Below are positions 7,667 to 16,941 of a stretch of DNA of 64,000 nt, one piece after another. A program made the translations under genes and the position numbers. Each line of letters starts with the position of its first letter. Position 1 is the stretch's first letter. Below the pieces are notes generated by a model. The model saw nothing but the letters and a program-made list of their open reading frames with translations, was not told where the DNA came from and made no database searches. This stretch comes from Streptomyces caelestis (GTDB lineage Bacteria > Actinomycetota > Actinomycetes > Streptomycetales > Streptomycetaceae), in contig NZ_JACHNE010000001.1 of the NCBI RefSeq assembly GCF_014205255.1, forward strand, positions 5,084,001 through 5,148,000. The letters are read 5' to 3'.

Positions 7667-8973
7667 CACGCCCCCAGCAGGCTCTGGCCGCAGACGCGTA
7701 CGACCTGCCCGTTGACCGCGCCCGAGGCCGGGTGCGCGAGCCAGGCGGTGGTCTCGGCGACATCGACCGGCAGACCGCCCTGCGCGAGGGAGTTCATGCG
7801 GCGGCCCGCCTCGCGGATGAACAGCGGGACGGCTGCCGTCATCTTCGTCTCGATGAAGCCCGGCGCGACCGCGTTGACCGTCACCCCGTGCTCGGCGAGC
7901 GCGCGCGGCGCGAGGGAGCGGACCAGGCCGACGACGCCCGCCTTGCTCGCCCCGTAGTTGGTCTGTCCCGCGTTGCCGGCGATGCCCGCGATCGAGGCGG
8001 TCGCCACGATCCGGCCGCCCCGGTTCAGCGTCCCGGCCTTCAGCAGCGCGTCCGTCGTGCGCAGCACGCTCGCCAGGTTCACCTCCAGCACCGGGATCCA
8101 GCGTTCGGCGGGCATGTTCACCAGTCGGCGGTCCCGCGTGATGCCCGCGTTGTGGACCAGCAGGTCCAGGCCGTCCGGCAGGGCCTCGGCGATGCGCGCG
8201 CCCGCGTCGGCGGCCGTGATGTCGAGGAGCAGCGCGGTGCCGCCGAGCCGGTCGGCGACGCGCCGGGCGTCCTGCTCGGCCTGCGGCACGTCGAGGACGA
8301 CGACCCGGGCCCCGTCCCTCGCGAGCGTCTCGGCGACCGCCTCGCCGATGCCGCGCGCGGCACCGGTGACCAGGGCGGTGCGGCCGGCCAGGGGGCGGTT
8401 CCCGTCGACGGGAGCGGCGGGTTCCTCGCCCGCCCCGACCTCGATCACCTGGCCGCTCACATACGCCGACTTGGGCGACAGCAGGAAACGGAGGGTGGAT
8501 TCGGCGGCCGGCGCGTCCGTGAGCCGGACCAGGTTCACGGTCCTGCCCCGGCCGATCTCCTTGCCGAGCGAGCGCGTGAAGCCCTCCAGGGCCTGCTGGG
8601 CCGCGGCCTGGTGATGGTCGGCCGGGTCGAGCGGCGCGCCGAGCACGACCACGCGCCCGTTCGCGGTGACGGACCGAACGACGGGGTGCAGGGCCGCGTG
8701 CACCTCGGCCAGGCCCTCGACGTCCCGCACCCCGCTCGCGTCCAGGACGACGGCGGCCGCCCGGTCGGAGCCGGCCGGGCCGATCCCCGTACGGGCGAGG
8801 ACCGGCGCCAGGTCGAGGCCGGACCTGCCGGCGGTGAGGTGGCGCAGGCCGCCGTCGAGGGCGGGCCGCTCGGGGGACCAGCGGGCCAGCGCCGCGGGCT
8901 GGGGCAGGCCCAGCCGGCGGGTGAGGAAGCGGCCGGGCCCGGTGGCGGTGAAGCTCAGATAGCGGTCGGCCAT
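7666..8973 (-). CDS. High-molecular-weight 3-oxoacyl-ACP/CoA reductase (FabG4-like SDR)
   Basis: This 435-residue protein is about twice the length of ordinary FabG. An N-terminal half (about residues 1-195) looks like a degenerate Rossmann domain. The C-terminal half has the full SDR signature: GAARGIGEAVAETLARDGA for NAD(P) binding, an HNAGITRDR segment, a catalytic serine in ASIAG and the Y-G-A-S-K motif (NYGASKAGVVGL). This architecture is that of mycobacterial FabG4, which reduces long-chain 3-oxoacyl-CoA. It is cotranscribed with the MaoC-like dehydratase and divergent from the thiolase across a palindrome-rich promoter region. Confidence 0.93.
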   Translation of the reverse strand: MADRYLSFTATGPGRFLTRRLGLPQPAALARWSPERPALDGGLRHLTAGRSGLDLAPVLARTGIGPAGSDRAAAVVLDASGVRDVEGLAEVHAALHPVVRSVTANGRVVVLGAPLDPADHHQAAAQQALEGFTRSLGKEIGRGRTVNLVRLTDAPAAESTLRFLLSPKSAYVSGQVIEVGAGEEPAAPVDGNRPLAGRTALVTGAARGIGEAVAETLARDGARVVVLDVPQAEQDARRVADRLGGTALLLDITAADAGARIAEALPDGLDLLVHNAGITRDRRLVNMPAERWIPVLEVNLASVLRTTDALLKAGTLNRGGRIVATASIAGIAGNAGQTNYGASKAGVVGLVRSLAPRALAEHGVTVNAVAPGFIETKMTAAVPLFIREAGRRMNSLAQGGLPVDVAETTAWLAHPASGAVNGQVVRVCGQSLLGA

Positions 8974-9007
8974 GGCGACTCCCAGCTCGGATGACTGCTC
9001 ACATTTG

Positions 9008-9037
9008 CTTACTCTGGAGTAAGGTTACCGTAGGTAA
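9008..9037. promoter_or_regulatory. Two adjacent palindromes in the fabG-like/thiolase divergent promoter region
   Basis: CTTACTC-TG-GAGTAAG (9008-9023) is a perfect 7-bp inverted repeat with a 2-base centre, and TTACC-GTA-GGTAA (9025-9037) lies two bases beyond it. Both share the half-site TTAC and fall in the 94-base gap between divergent starts. They look like operators for a TetR-type repressor that controls both transcripts; the regulator at 6168 is a candidate. Confidence 0.75.
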
Positions 9038-9067
9038 GGCTATGTCACGGACGAGGAGCGGGTCGAG

Positions 9068-10351
9068 ATGAACCCCCAGAAGATGTCGGTGCGGCGTGTG
9101 GCGGTCGTCGGCGGAGCGCGCATCCCGTTCGCCCGCTCCGACGGCCCGTACGCCACCGCCTCCAACCAGCAGATGCTCACCGCCGCCCTCGACGGCCTGG
9201 TCGAGCGGTACGGGCTCCAGGAGCCCGGCGCGGTCGGCGAGTTCGTGGCCGGCGCGGTCCTCAAACACAGCCGCGACTTCAACCTGGCCCGCGAGACGGT
9301 CCTCGGCTCGCGCCTGCATCCCACCACCCCCGCCTACGACATCCAGCAGGCCTGCGGCACCGGACTCCAGACCGTCATCGCCGCCGCCAACAAGATCGCC
9401 CTCGGCCAGACCGAGTCGGCGGTCGCGGGCGGCGCCGACACGGCGAGCGACGCGCCCCTGGGCGTCAACGACACCCTGCGCCGCATCCTGCTTCAGGCCC
9501 GCCGGGCCACGTCGCTGGGCGGGCGCGTGAAGGCCCTGGCGAAGGTGCGCCCCGCCCACCTCGTCCCCGACATCCCGCGCAACGCCGAGCCGCGCACCGG
9601 CCTGTCCATGGGCGAACACGCCGCCGTCACCGCCCGCGCCTGGGACATCGGCCGCGAGGCGCAGGACGAACTGGCGGCGGCCAGTCACCAGCGGCTGGCG
9701 GCGGCGTACGAACGCGGCTTCTTCCAGGACCTGGTGATCCCCTTCCGTGGCCTGGCCCGCGACCAGAACCTGCGCCCCGGCTCGACCGTGGAGAAACTCG
9801 CCTCCCTCAAGCCGGTGTTCGGCCTCGACCACCCCGACCCGACCATGACGGCCGGGAACTCGACACCGCTGACGGACGGGGCCGCGACCGTCCTGCTGGC
9901 GAGCGAGGAGTGGGCCCGCGAGCGCGCCCTGGAACCGCTGGCGTACCTCACCGCGTACGAGACGGCGGCCGTCGACTTCGTCGGCGGAGACGTCGCCGGC
10001 GGCGAGGACGGGCTGCTCATGGCGCCCGCGTACGCGGTGCCGCGCATGCTGGAGCGGGCCGGACTCGGCCTGGCCGACTTCGACCTGGTGGAGATCCACG
10101 AGGCCTTCGCCTCCCAGGTGCTCGCGACGCTCGCGGCCTGGGAGAAGCGAGGTCTCGGCACGGTGGACCGCGCCCGGCTGAACGTCGCGGGCTCGTCCCT
10201 CGCCACCGGCCATCCCTTCGCCGCCACCGGCGCCCGGATCGTGGCGACCCTGGCCAAGCTGCTCGCCGAACGGGACGCGCCCGCCCGCGGGTTGATCTCG
10301 ATCTGCGCGGCGGGCGGGCAGGGGGTGACGGCCGTCCTGGAGCGGGCCTGA
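9068..10351 (+). CDS. Acetyl-CoA C-acyltransferase (FadA2/FadI-like thiolase)
   Basis: The 427-residue thiolase has the nucleophilic cysteine in QQACGTGLQT (Cys96), the HEAF motif in EIHEAFASQV, GNSTPLTDGAA in the middle and the second catalytic cysteine in ICAAGGQG near the C-terminus. It cleaves or forms 3-oxoacyl-CoA. With the reductase and dehydratase across the promoter region, it completes a set able to run chain elongation or beta-oxidation of acyl-CoA. The start ATG at 9068 follows GACGAGGAGCGGG, a good ribosome site. Confidence 0.95.
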   Translation: MNPQKMSVRRVAVVGGARIPFARSDGPYATASNQQMLTAALDGLVERYGLQEPGAVGEFVAGAVLKHSRDFNLARETVLGSRLHPTTPAYDIQQACGTGLQTVIAAANKIALGQTESAVAGGADTASDAPLGVNDTLRRILLQARRATSLGGRVKALAKVRPAHLVPDIPRNAEPRTGLSMGEHAAVTARAWDIGREAQDELAAASHQRLAAAYERGFFQDLVIPFRGLARDQNLRPGSTVEKLASLKPVFGLDHPDPTMTAGNSTPLTDGAATVLLASEEWARERALEPLAYLTAYETAAVDFVGGDVAGGEDGLLMAPAYAVPRMLERAGLGLADFDLVEIHEAFASQVLATLAAWEKRGLGTVDRARLNVAGSSLATGHPFAATGARIVATLAKLLAERDAPARGLISICAAGGQGVTAVLERA

Positions 10352-10582
10352 GGGCGACGGTGCACCGAACCTGAAGGACCCTCAGGTAACCCCCGAGAAT
10401 GCACAGGCCTGGCGCCGGACCATCCCCGAACCCGCACGAACCCGCCACGCGAGGCCCGTACGATCCCGTTCCTACCGGCAGTAACCCCTTTCTGGGGATT
10501 CAACCGGTTGAGCGCCTCGGCGTGCGAGGCACGTACGTATCGCAGCAAGCAGTTCCTTCGCTGCGCGCCCCAGGAGCCGCCC

Positions 10583-12502
10583 GTGTCCACTGCCCATCCC
10601 TCCTCCGCCTACGGCGACATGTACGGCGGACCGGTCCTGGTCGAGCCCGAGACGCGGCGGCTGGACGGGGCGGTGCGGGAGGCGTCCGTACCGCCGCTGG
10701 CGCCGCCGTGGACCTACGGGTCCCTCGCCGACCTGCCGTTCGACAACGCGAGCGCGAACCCGGACGCCGTGGCGCTCAGCCGCAAGGACGCCGACGGGCG
10801 CTGGAGCGACGTCACGGCGGCGCAGTTCGCCGGCCAGGTGCTGGCCGTGGCCAAGGGACTGATCGCCGAAGGACTGCAGCCGGGCGACCGGGTCGCGGTG
10901 ATGGCCCGCACGATCTACGAGTGGACGGTCCTGGACTTCGCGGCCTGGGCGGCCGGTCTGGTCACCGTCCCCGTCTATCCCACGTCCTCCGCCTTCCAGG
11001 CCCGCTGGATCCTCCAGGACTCCGGCGCGGTCGCCCTGGTCACCGAGTTCGCCGGGCAGGCCGCCGCACTCGGCCCGGAACGCGACCGCCTGCCCGACCT
11101 CAGGCACCTGTGGGTCGTGGAGAAGGGCCACGTGGACCGGTTGGCGGAAGCCGGCGCACACCTCTCCGACCAGGAGGTCGACGTGCGGCGCGGCATGCTC
11201 GGCCCCGGCACCCTCGCCACCCTCGTCTACACCTCCGGCACCACGGGCCGCCCCAAGGGCTGCGCGCTCACCCACGGCAACTTCTTCGCCGAGGTCGACA
11301 ACGCGATCGAGCTCCTCTACCCCGTCTTCAAGGCCGCGACCAGCGAGGAGGCCTCGGTCCTGCTGTTCCTGCCCATGTCCCACGTCTTCGGGCGCATGGT
11401 GGCGATCGCCTGCGTCCGCGCCCGGGTACGGCTGGGCCACGCGCCGAGCATCAAGGCGGAGCACCTGCTCCCGGACCTGGCGAGCTTCCGGCCGACGTGT
11501 CTGCTCGCCATCCCGTACATGCTGGAGAAGGTCTTCAACGCGGCCCGCGCCAAGGCCGAGGCCGGCGGCCGGGTGACGTCCTTCGACCGCGCGGTCGCGG
11601 TGGCACAGCGCTACGGCGAGGCCATGGAGGCCCAGCAGACGGGCACCGGCCCCGGCCCCTCCCGCGCCCTCAGAACCGCCCGCGCCTTCTACGACCCCCT
11701 CGTCTACCGCCGGATCCGCAACGCCATGGGCGGCCGGGTCCGCTACGCCATCTGCGGCGGCTCACCCCTGGGCCGCCGCCTGGCCGCGTTCTACGCCGGA
11801 GCCGGCATCGAGATCTTCGAGGGCTACGGCCTGACGGAGACCACGGGCGCGTCGACCGTCACCCCGCCCCTGAAGCCCCGCCTGGGCACGGTCGGCTGGC
11901 CCCTGCCCGGCACCCGCGTCCGGATCGCCGCCGACGGGGAGATCCTCCTCGCCGGCGACCACGTCCTGCGCGGCTACTGGGACCCCCAGGCCGGAGGTGT
12001 CGTACCCGCCGCCCCCGACGGCTGGCTCGCCACCGGCGACATCGGCGAACTGGACGACGAGGGCTATCTGACGATCACCGGCCGCAAGAAGGAAATGCTG
12101 ATCACCGCGGGCGGCAAGAGCGTCGCCCCGGCCCCCCTGGAGAACTGGCTGCGCTCCCACCCGCTGATCTCCCAGTGCATGGTCGTGGGCGACGGCCGTC
12201 CCTTCGTCGCGGCCCTGATCACCCTGGACCCGGCCGGCATCACCCACTGGCGGCGGATGAACGGCAAACACCCCGTACCGCCCAAACTCCTCCTGGACGA
12301 CGAGGAACTCCACGCCGTCATCCAGCGCGCCGTCGACGAGGCCAACAAGATGGTCTCCCGCCCGGAGTCCATCCGCCGCTTCGCGATCCTCCCCGAGGAC
12401 TTCTCCGAGGAGGCGGGCCACCTGACCCCGTCGATGAAGCTCCGCCGCGAGGCGGTGCTGCGCGCCTTCGCGGCGGAAGTGGAGGGCCTGTACACGCGGT
12501 GA
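10583..12502 (+). CDS. AMP-dependent long-chain fatty acid-CoA ligase
   Basis: Read from the GTG at 10583, which has AGGAG six bases upstream, the protein has 639 residues. It shows the adenylate-forming core motifs YTSGTTGRPKG (about residues 215-225), GYGLTETTG, TGDIGELDDEGYLTITGRKKE and the C-terminal lysine region LTPSMKLRRE. The size and the N-terminal region fit long-chain acyl-CoA synthetases of the FadD15 type. It activates fatty acids with ATP and CoA. It lies 230 bases downstream of the thiolase in the same direction, which suggests a shared role in fatty acid metabolism. Confidence 0.93.
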   Translation: MSTAHPSSAYGDMYGGPVLVEPETRRLDGAVREASVPPLAPPWTYGSLADLPFDNASANPDAVALSRKDADGRWSDVTAAQFAGQVLAVAKGLIAEGLQPGDRVAVMARTIYEWTVLDFAAWAAGLVTVPVYPTSSAFQARWILQDSGAVALVTEFAGQAAALGPERDRLPDLRHLWVVEKGHVDRLAEAGAHLSDQEVDVRRGMLGPGTLATLVYTSGTTGRPKGCALTHGNFFAEVDNAIELLYPVFKAATSEEASVLLFLPMSHVFGRMVAIACVRARVRLGHAPSIKAEHLLPDLASFRPTCLLAIPYMLEKVFNAARAKAEAGGRVTSFDRAVAVAQRYGEAMEAQQTGTGPGPSRALRTARAFYDPLVYRRIRNAMGGRVRYAICGGSPLGRRLAAFYAGAGIEIFEGYGLTETTGASTVTPPLKPRLGTVGWPLPGTRVRIAADGEILLAGDHVLRGYWDPQAGGVVPAAPDGWLATGDIGELDDEGYLTITGRKKEMLITAGGKSVAPAPLENWLRSHPLISQCMVVGDGRPFVAALITLDPAGITHWRRMNGKHPVPPKLLLDDEELHAVIQRAVDEANKMVSRPESIRRFAILPEDFSEEAGHLTPSMKLRREAVLRAFAAEVEGLYTR

Positions 12503-12535
12503 GGCACCTTTGCGATCTCTTCACACGGGGTTCTT

Positions 12536-12551
12536 GACGCCGCAAGGCGTC
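12536..12551. promoter_or_regulatory. Small hairpin GACGCC-gcaa-GGCGTC before the sugar-binding lipoprotein
   Basis: A 6-bp perfect stem with a GCAA tetraloop lies between the acyl-CoA ligase stop and the next start, overlapping a TTGACG hexamer. It could be a weak terminator or an operator, and the sequence does not decide which. Confidence 0.35.
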
Positions 12552-12610
12552 TGCCCGTTGGCTTTCTAGCCACCTCGTCGCGATGCTCCCCCCATCGGAA
12601 GGCACCACCA

Positions 12611-13732
12611 GTGAAAGCGTGTACCACCCGTCGGCCCGCTGTGCGTTCCCTCTCCATAGCCCTGGCGGTCACCGTGTCGGCCCTGTCCCTCACCGCCTGC
12701 GGGGGCGGGAGTGACGACTCCGCGGACGTGAAGAAGGGCAACGACATCACGGTGGGCCTGCTGCTGCCCGACCGGGACACGGCACGCTTCGAGAAGTTCG
12801 ACTACCCCCTGATCAAGGAGGAGGTCGCCTCCCTCACCGAGAACCAGGGCAAGGTCAAGTACGCCAACGCCGAGGCGAGCGTGTCCAGACAGAGCGAGCA
12901 GTTCCAGCAGATGATCGACGACAAGGTCGACGTCATCCTGGTGGACGCGCTGAACTCCAAGGCCATCGCCTCGGACGTGCAGAAGGCCAAGGACGCCGGC
13001 ATCCCGGTCATCGCCTACGACCGGCTCGCCGAGGGCCCGATCGACGCGTACGTCTCCCACGACAACGAACTCGTCGGGCAGGTGCAGGGCCGCGCCATTA
13101 TCGGGGAGCTGGGCGACAAGGCCGAGAAGAGCAAGGTCGTCATGATGAACGGCGACCCCGCCGACCCGAACACGGCACGGTTCAAGGACGGCGCGCTGAG
13201 CGAGCTCCAAGGTGCGGTCGACATCGTCGAGCAGTACGACACCAAGGAGTGGAAGCCTTCGATCGCCAAGGCGAACATGAACAAGGCGATCCAGGCCGTC
13301 GGGCTGAACAACATCGCCGCCGTCTACTCCGCCAACGACGGCATGGCGGGTGCCGTCATCGAGGCGATGAAGGAAGCGGGCGCCACCAGGATCCCGCCGG
13401 TGACCGGGCAGGACGCCAACCTGGACGCGGTGCAGCGGATCGTGTCGGGGGAGCAGTACATGACCGTGTACAAGTCGTTCCTGCTGGAGGCGACCAACGC
13501 CGCGAAGATCGCGGTGGCCAAGGTCCAGGGCCGCTCGATCGAGTTCGCCGCGCTGGCCCGGGAGACGGTCGACAGCCCCACGGAGAAGGGCATCCCGGCG
13601 ATGCTGGTGCCGGTGGTCGCCCTCACCAAGGACAACATCGAGGACACGGTGATCACGGACGGGGTCTACACCGTCAAGGACATCTGCACGTCCAAGTACA
13701 AGGCGGACTGCGAGGCGATCGGCCTCGAGTAG
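12611..13732 (+). CDS. Sugar ABC transporter substrate-binding lipoprotein (xylose-binding XylF-like)
   Basis: The 373-residue protein has a lipoprotein signal peptide with lipobox L-T-A-C (ALSLTACGGG). The mature part is a periplasmic-binding fold of cluster B: DITVGLLLPDRDTARFEKFD, then DVILVDALNSKAIASDVQKAKDAGIPVIAYDRL, typical of XylF/ChvE-like xylose or galactose binders. The permease and ATPase genes that normally follow are absent; the next gene is an unrelated flavoprotein. It may serve a transporter encoded elsewhere or act in sensing. Confidence 0.9.
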   Translation: MKACTTRRPAVRSLSIALAVTVSALSLTACGGGSDDSADVKKGNDITVGLLLPDRDTARFEKFDYPLIKEEVASLTENQGKVKYANAEASVSRQSEQFQQMIDDKVDVILVDALNSKAIASDVQKAKDAGIPVIAYDRLAEGPIDAYVSHDNELVGQVQGRAIIGELGDKAEKSKVVMMNGDPADPNTARFKDGALSELQGAVDIVEQYDTKEWKPSIAKANMNKAIQAVGLNNIAAVYSANDGMAGAVIEAMKEAGATRIPPVTGQDANLDAVQRIVSGEQYMTVYKSFLLEATNAAKIAVAKVQGRSIEFAALARETVDSPTEKGIPAMLVPVVALTKDNIEDTVITDGVYTVKDICTSKYKADCEAIGLE

Positions 13733-13805
13733 AACCTCTTGACTTCGCGGGGTGCCCGCGCGACATTCCCCACCCCTTGAGGTATCCCGTCGCGCTGGAG
13801 CCGTC

Positions 13806-15611
13806 ATGACCCCTGACATGAACTCCGCACCATCCGCTGGTTCCCCTTCCGCTGCCCCTTCTGCTTCTCCTTCCCGAAGACGAGTGCTGGCCGGGGCCGC
13901 GGGTGCCGGCCTCGCGGTCGCCGCCGGAGTGCAACAGGGCGCCCACGGCGCCGACTTACCCCCGCTCGGTACGTACGACGTCGTCGTCATCGGCTCCGGC
14001 GCGGCCGGGATGACCGCCGCGCTGACCGCCGCCGGGCAGGGGCTGAGCTGCGTCGTCGTGGAAAAGGCCTCGACCTTCGGCGGCTCGACCGCCCGCTCCG
14101 GCGCCGGGATCTGGATCCCGAACAACCCGGTGATCCTCGCGGCCGGCGTCCCCGACACCCCGGCCAAGGCCGCCGCCTACCTCGCCGCCGTCGTCGGCCC
14201 GGACGTCCCCGCCGACCGGCAGCGCGCCTTCCTCACCCACGGCCCGGCGACGATCTCCTACGTCATGGCCCACAGCCCCCTGCGCTTCCGCTGGATGGAG
14301 GGCTACAGCGACTACTACCCCGAACTGCCCGGCGGCCTGGCGAACGGCCGCTCCATCGAGCCCGACCAGCTCGACGGCACGCTCCTCGGCGCCGAACTGG
14401 CCCGTCTGAACCCGCCGTACATGGACGTCCCCGCCGGCATGGTGGTCTTCAGCGCGGATTACAAGTGGCTGGCCCTGGCCGCCGTGAACGCCAAGGGCGC
14501 GGCCGTTTCCGCACAGTGTCTGGCGCGGGGGACAGCGGCTGCCCTGCGGGGCGAGAAGCCGCTGACCATGGGCCAGGCCCTGGCGGCGGGCCTGCGCGCG
14601 GGGCTGCGGTCCGCGGGTGTACCGGTGTGGCTGAACACGGCGTTGACGGAGCTGCACGTCGAGAACGACAGGGTCACCGGAGCCGTGGTCACCCGCGACG
14701 GCGCACCCGGCCTGATCCGGGCCCGCCGGGGCGTGATCGTCGGCTCCGGCGGCTTCGAGCACAACGCGGAGATGCGGGACCGCTACCAGCGCCGGCCCAT
14801 CGGCACGGACTGGACCGTCGGCGCCAAGGAGAACACCGGCGACGGCATCCGGGCGGGGGAGCGGCTCGGCGCGGCGCTCGACCTGATGGACGACGCCTGG
14901 TGGGGCCCGGCGATCCCGATCCCGGGCCAGCCCTACTTCTGCCTCGCCGAACGCACCCTCCCCGGCGGGCTGCTGGTGAACGGATCGGGCAGACGCTTCG
15001 TCAACGAGGCCGCGCCCTACAGCGACGTCGTCCACACCATGTACGACGTCCACGCCACCGACCCGGCCATCCCGTCCTGGCTGATCGTCGACCAGAACTA
15101 CCGCAACCGGTACCTCTTCAAGGACGTCCTGCCCACTCTGCCCCTCCCCGACGCCTGGTACGACTCGGGCGCCGCGCACAAGGCCTGGACCCTGGACGCC
15201 CTGGCCACGTCGATCGGCGTCCCGGCGGCGGCCCTGCGCACCACGGTCGACCGCTTCAACTCCCAGGCACGGCAGGGCGAGGACCCCGACTTCCACCGCG
15301 GCGACAGCGCCTACGACCACTACTACACGGACCCGTCGGTCCTCCCGAACCCCTGCCTGGCCCCTCTCCGCCTGCCTCCGTACCACGCCTTCCGTATCGT
15401 CCCCGGCGACCTCGGCACGAAAGGCGGCATGCGCACGGACGCCCGGGCCCGCGTCCTGCGCCCCGACGGCTCGGTGATCCCGGGCCTGTACGCGGCGGGC
15501 AACGCCAGCGCGGCGGTGATGGGCCACAGCTACGCGGGCGCGGGCTCGACCATCGGACCGGCGATGACGTTCGGGTATATCGCGGCGAAGGATGCCGCGG
15601 GGGTTCTGTAA
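13806..15611 (+). CDS. FAD-dependent oxidoreductase (3-ketosteroid delta1-dehydrogenase-like), Tat-type leader
   Basis: The 601-residue protein has a serine-rich N-terminus with SRRRVLAGAAGAGLAVAAG, a twin-arginine-like signal, and a FAD-binding GxGxxG motif (VVVIGSGAAGMTAAL) near residue 60. The C-terminal flavin motif GLYAAGNASAAVMGHSYAGAGSTIGPAMTFGYIAA is that of the fumarate reductase/KstD superfamily. I started it at the ATG at 13806 so that the signal peptide is intact. The substrate is unproven; steroid dehydrogenation is the nearest family function. Confidence 0.87.
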   Translation: MTPDMNSAPSAGSPSAAPSASPSRRRVLAGAAGAGLAVAAGVQQGAHGADLPPLGTYDVVVIGSGAAGMTAALTAAGQGLSCVVVEKASTFGGSTARSGAGIWIPNNPVILAAGVPDTPAKAAAYLAAVVGPDVPADRQRAFLTHGPATISYVMAHSPLRFRWMEGYSDYYPELPGGLANGRSIEPDQLDGTLLGAELARLNPPYMDVPAGMVVFSADYKWLALAAVNAKGAAVSAQCLARGTAAALRGEKPLTMGQALAAGLRAGLRSAGVPVWLNTALTELHVENDRVTGAVVTRDGAPGLIRARRGVIVGSGGFEHNAEMRDRYQRRPIGTDWTVGAKENTGDGIRAGERLGAALDLMDDAWWGPAIPIPGQPYFCLAERTLPGGLLVNGSGRRFVNEAAPYSDVVHTMYDVHATDPAIPSWLIVDQNYRNRYLFKDVLPTLPLPDAWYDSGAAHKAWTLDALATSIGVPAAALRTTVDRFNSQARQGEDPDFHRGDSAYDHYYTDPSVLPNPCLAPLRLPPYHAFRIVPGDLGTKGGMRTDARARVLRPDGSVIPGLYAAGNASAAVMGHSYAGAGSTIGPAMTFGYIAAKDAAGVL

Positions 15612-15627
15612 GAGGTACGGAGGTCCC

Positions 15628-16287
15628 CTAGGGCGTCGGCCGCGGCGGCTTGCGGGCCACCAGGCACGCCTGGGGGACCCGCTCCCCGAGCGCCTCGTCG
15701 GGCTCCCGGAGGGTCCGGGAGCGCAGGACGAAACCGGCGGCTTCCAGCAGGGCGGCGATCCGCTCCGGCCGGCGCCGCCGGAAGGTCAGCGCCACCGGGT
15801 GCCCGAAGGCCTCCTCGTAGCGGCGGGGCTCGTCACCGGCCTGGAAGCCGAGAAGCAGATGCCCTCCGGGCCGCAGGACGCGGCCGAACTCGGCGAAGAC
15901 GTCCGGCAGCCGGTCGAGCGGGGTGTGGATGGTCGAGTACCAGGACACGACACCGTCGAGCGAGCCGTCGGGCAGGTCCAGCTCCAGCATCGAGCCCCGC
16001 TCGAACCGCAGACCGGGATGCTCGCGGCGGGCGATCGCGAGCATCGACTCCGACAGGTCCAGTCCGAACACGGACAGCCCCCGTGACGCCAGGTACGCCG
16101 TCACCCGCCCGGGCCCGCACCCGAGGTCGGCGACCTCGCCCCCCTCACCCACGAGCTCCGCGAACCCGTACAGCAGCCCCAGGTCCAACGGCATGGCCAC
16201 GGGCGGGTCGCTGAAGTGGACGGCGTAGTCCTCCGCCACGGCGTCGTAGAAGACACGGGTCTCGGTCAGGAAGTCGGCTTCTGTCAT
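15628..16287 (-). CDS. Class I SAM-dependent methyltransferase
   Basis: The 219-residue protein has the methyltransferase motif I VADLGCGPGRVTAYLASRG (about residues 54-72), followed by the acidic motif VFGLDLSESML and the motif DGVVSWYSTIHTP. The substrate is not evident. It is convergent with the flavoprotein gene, with 16 bases between the two stops. Confidence 0.93.
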   Translation of the reverse strand: MTEADFLTETRVFYDAVAEDYAVHFSDPPVAMPLDLGLLYGFAELVGEGGEVADLGCGPGRVTAYLASRGLSVFGLDLSESMLAIARREHPGLRFERGSMLELDLPDGSLDGVVSWYSTIHTPLDRLPDVFAEFGRVLRPGGHLLLGFQAGDEPRRYEEAFGHPVALTFRRRRPERIAALLEAAGFVLRSRTLREPDEALGERVPQACLVARKPPRPTP

Positions 16288-16352
16288 GGCCCGACCCTAT
16301 GGCGGGGCACTGACACCGCCGGCCCGGACCGCGAGGGCCCGTCGCCCCAGCC

Positions 16353-16610
16353 CTACCGGGTCGGCCCGTCCCCCCGGTCCTCGCCCGCCTGCCGCGCCCC
16401 GAGCCCGGCCCCCGCGCCGATCGCCGTGCCCAGGCCGAGGCCCAGGGCCAGGCCCAGGCCGATGTTGTCGAAGACGGTCAGGCCCAGGGCGAGTCCTACG
16501 GCCGTGCCGAGGGACAGGCCGAGGGACAGTCCGAGAGGCAGGTTCGATGCCAGGCGCTTGTCGGCGGGGGTGTCGCTGCCTTCCCCGCCGTTCTCCGGGT
16601 CTCTCTTCAT
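16353..16610 (-). CDS. Small glycine-zipper membrane protein of unknown function
   Basis: The 85-residue product has a charged N-terminal part, then GLSLGLSLGTAVGLALGLTV and GLGLALGLGLGTAIGAGAGLG, two hydrophobic segments built from repeated G-L-x-L-G units, and a charged tail. The pattern suggests two tightly packed helices in the membrane. The DNA is correspondingly repetitive. No function can be assigned. Confidence 0.6.
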   Translation of the reverse strand: MKRDPENGGEGSDTPADKRLASNLPLGLSLGLSLGTAVGLALGLTVFDNIGLGLALGLGLGTAIGAGAGLGARQAGEDRGDGPTR

Positions 16611-16691
16611 CCGGGCATCCTCGCATGCCCCACGGGCAGAATTCGCCGGAAATTCACGGGGGCGTAAGGAGGCGCGTACGGGAGAAAAGGC

Positions 16692-16724
16692 AGGAGCCCC
16701 GCCGCCTGACGGCGCGGGGCTCCT
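16692..16724 (-). terminator. Intrinsic terminator of the cold-shock gene
   Basis: AGGAGCCCCGC and its perfect complement form an 11-bp stem, with a further internal CGCC/GGCG pairing. It lies 14 bases beyond the stop codon of the minus-strand cold-shock gene. Confidence 0.85.
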
Positions 16725-16737
16725 TGGGTACTACTGA

Positions 16738-16941
16738 TCAGACCGGCGTGACGTTCTCAGCCTGCGGACCCTTCGGGCCCTGCGTGACGTCGAAAGACAC
16801 CTGCTGGTTCTCCTCGAGCGAGCGGAAGCCGCTCGCGTTGATCGCGGAGTAGTGGACGAAGACGTCGGGGCCGCCGCCCTCCTGGGCGATGAAACCAAAG
16901 CCCTTTTCGGCGTTGAACCACTTCACGGTTCCGGTAGCCAT
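16738..16941 (-). CDS. Cold-shock domain protein (CspA family)
   Basis: The 67-residue protein MATGTVKWFNAEKGFGFIAQ... carries both RNA-binding motifs, KGFGFI (RNP1) and DVFVHYSAI (RNP2), and ends ENVTPV. Proteins of this family bind single-stranded nucleic acid and act as RNA chaperones. The start is fixed by an AGGAGGGC ribosome site directly upstream of the ATG. A gene-free region of about 320 bases upstream can hold a structured 5' leader, as is usual for this family. Confidence 0.97.
   Translation of the reverse strand: MATGTVKWFNAEKGFGFIAQEGGGPDVFVHYSAINASGFRSLEENQQVSFDVTQGPKGPQAENVTPV

Noticed and set aside
16353..16610. Glycine/leucine repeat gene as low-complexity noise
   Set aside because: Kept as a gene with modest confidence: it has an ATG, charged ends flanking two hydrophobic repeats, and no better frame on the other strand.
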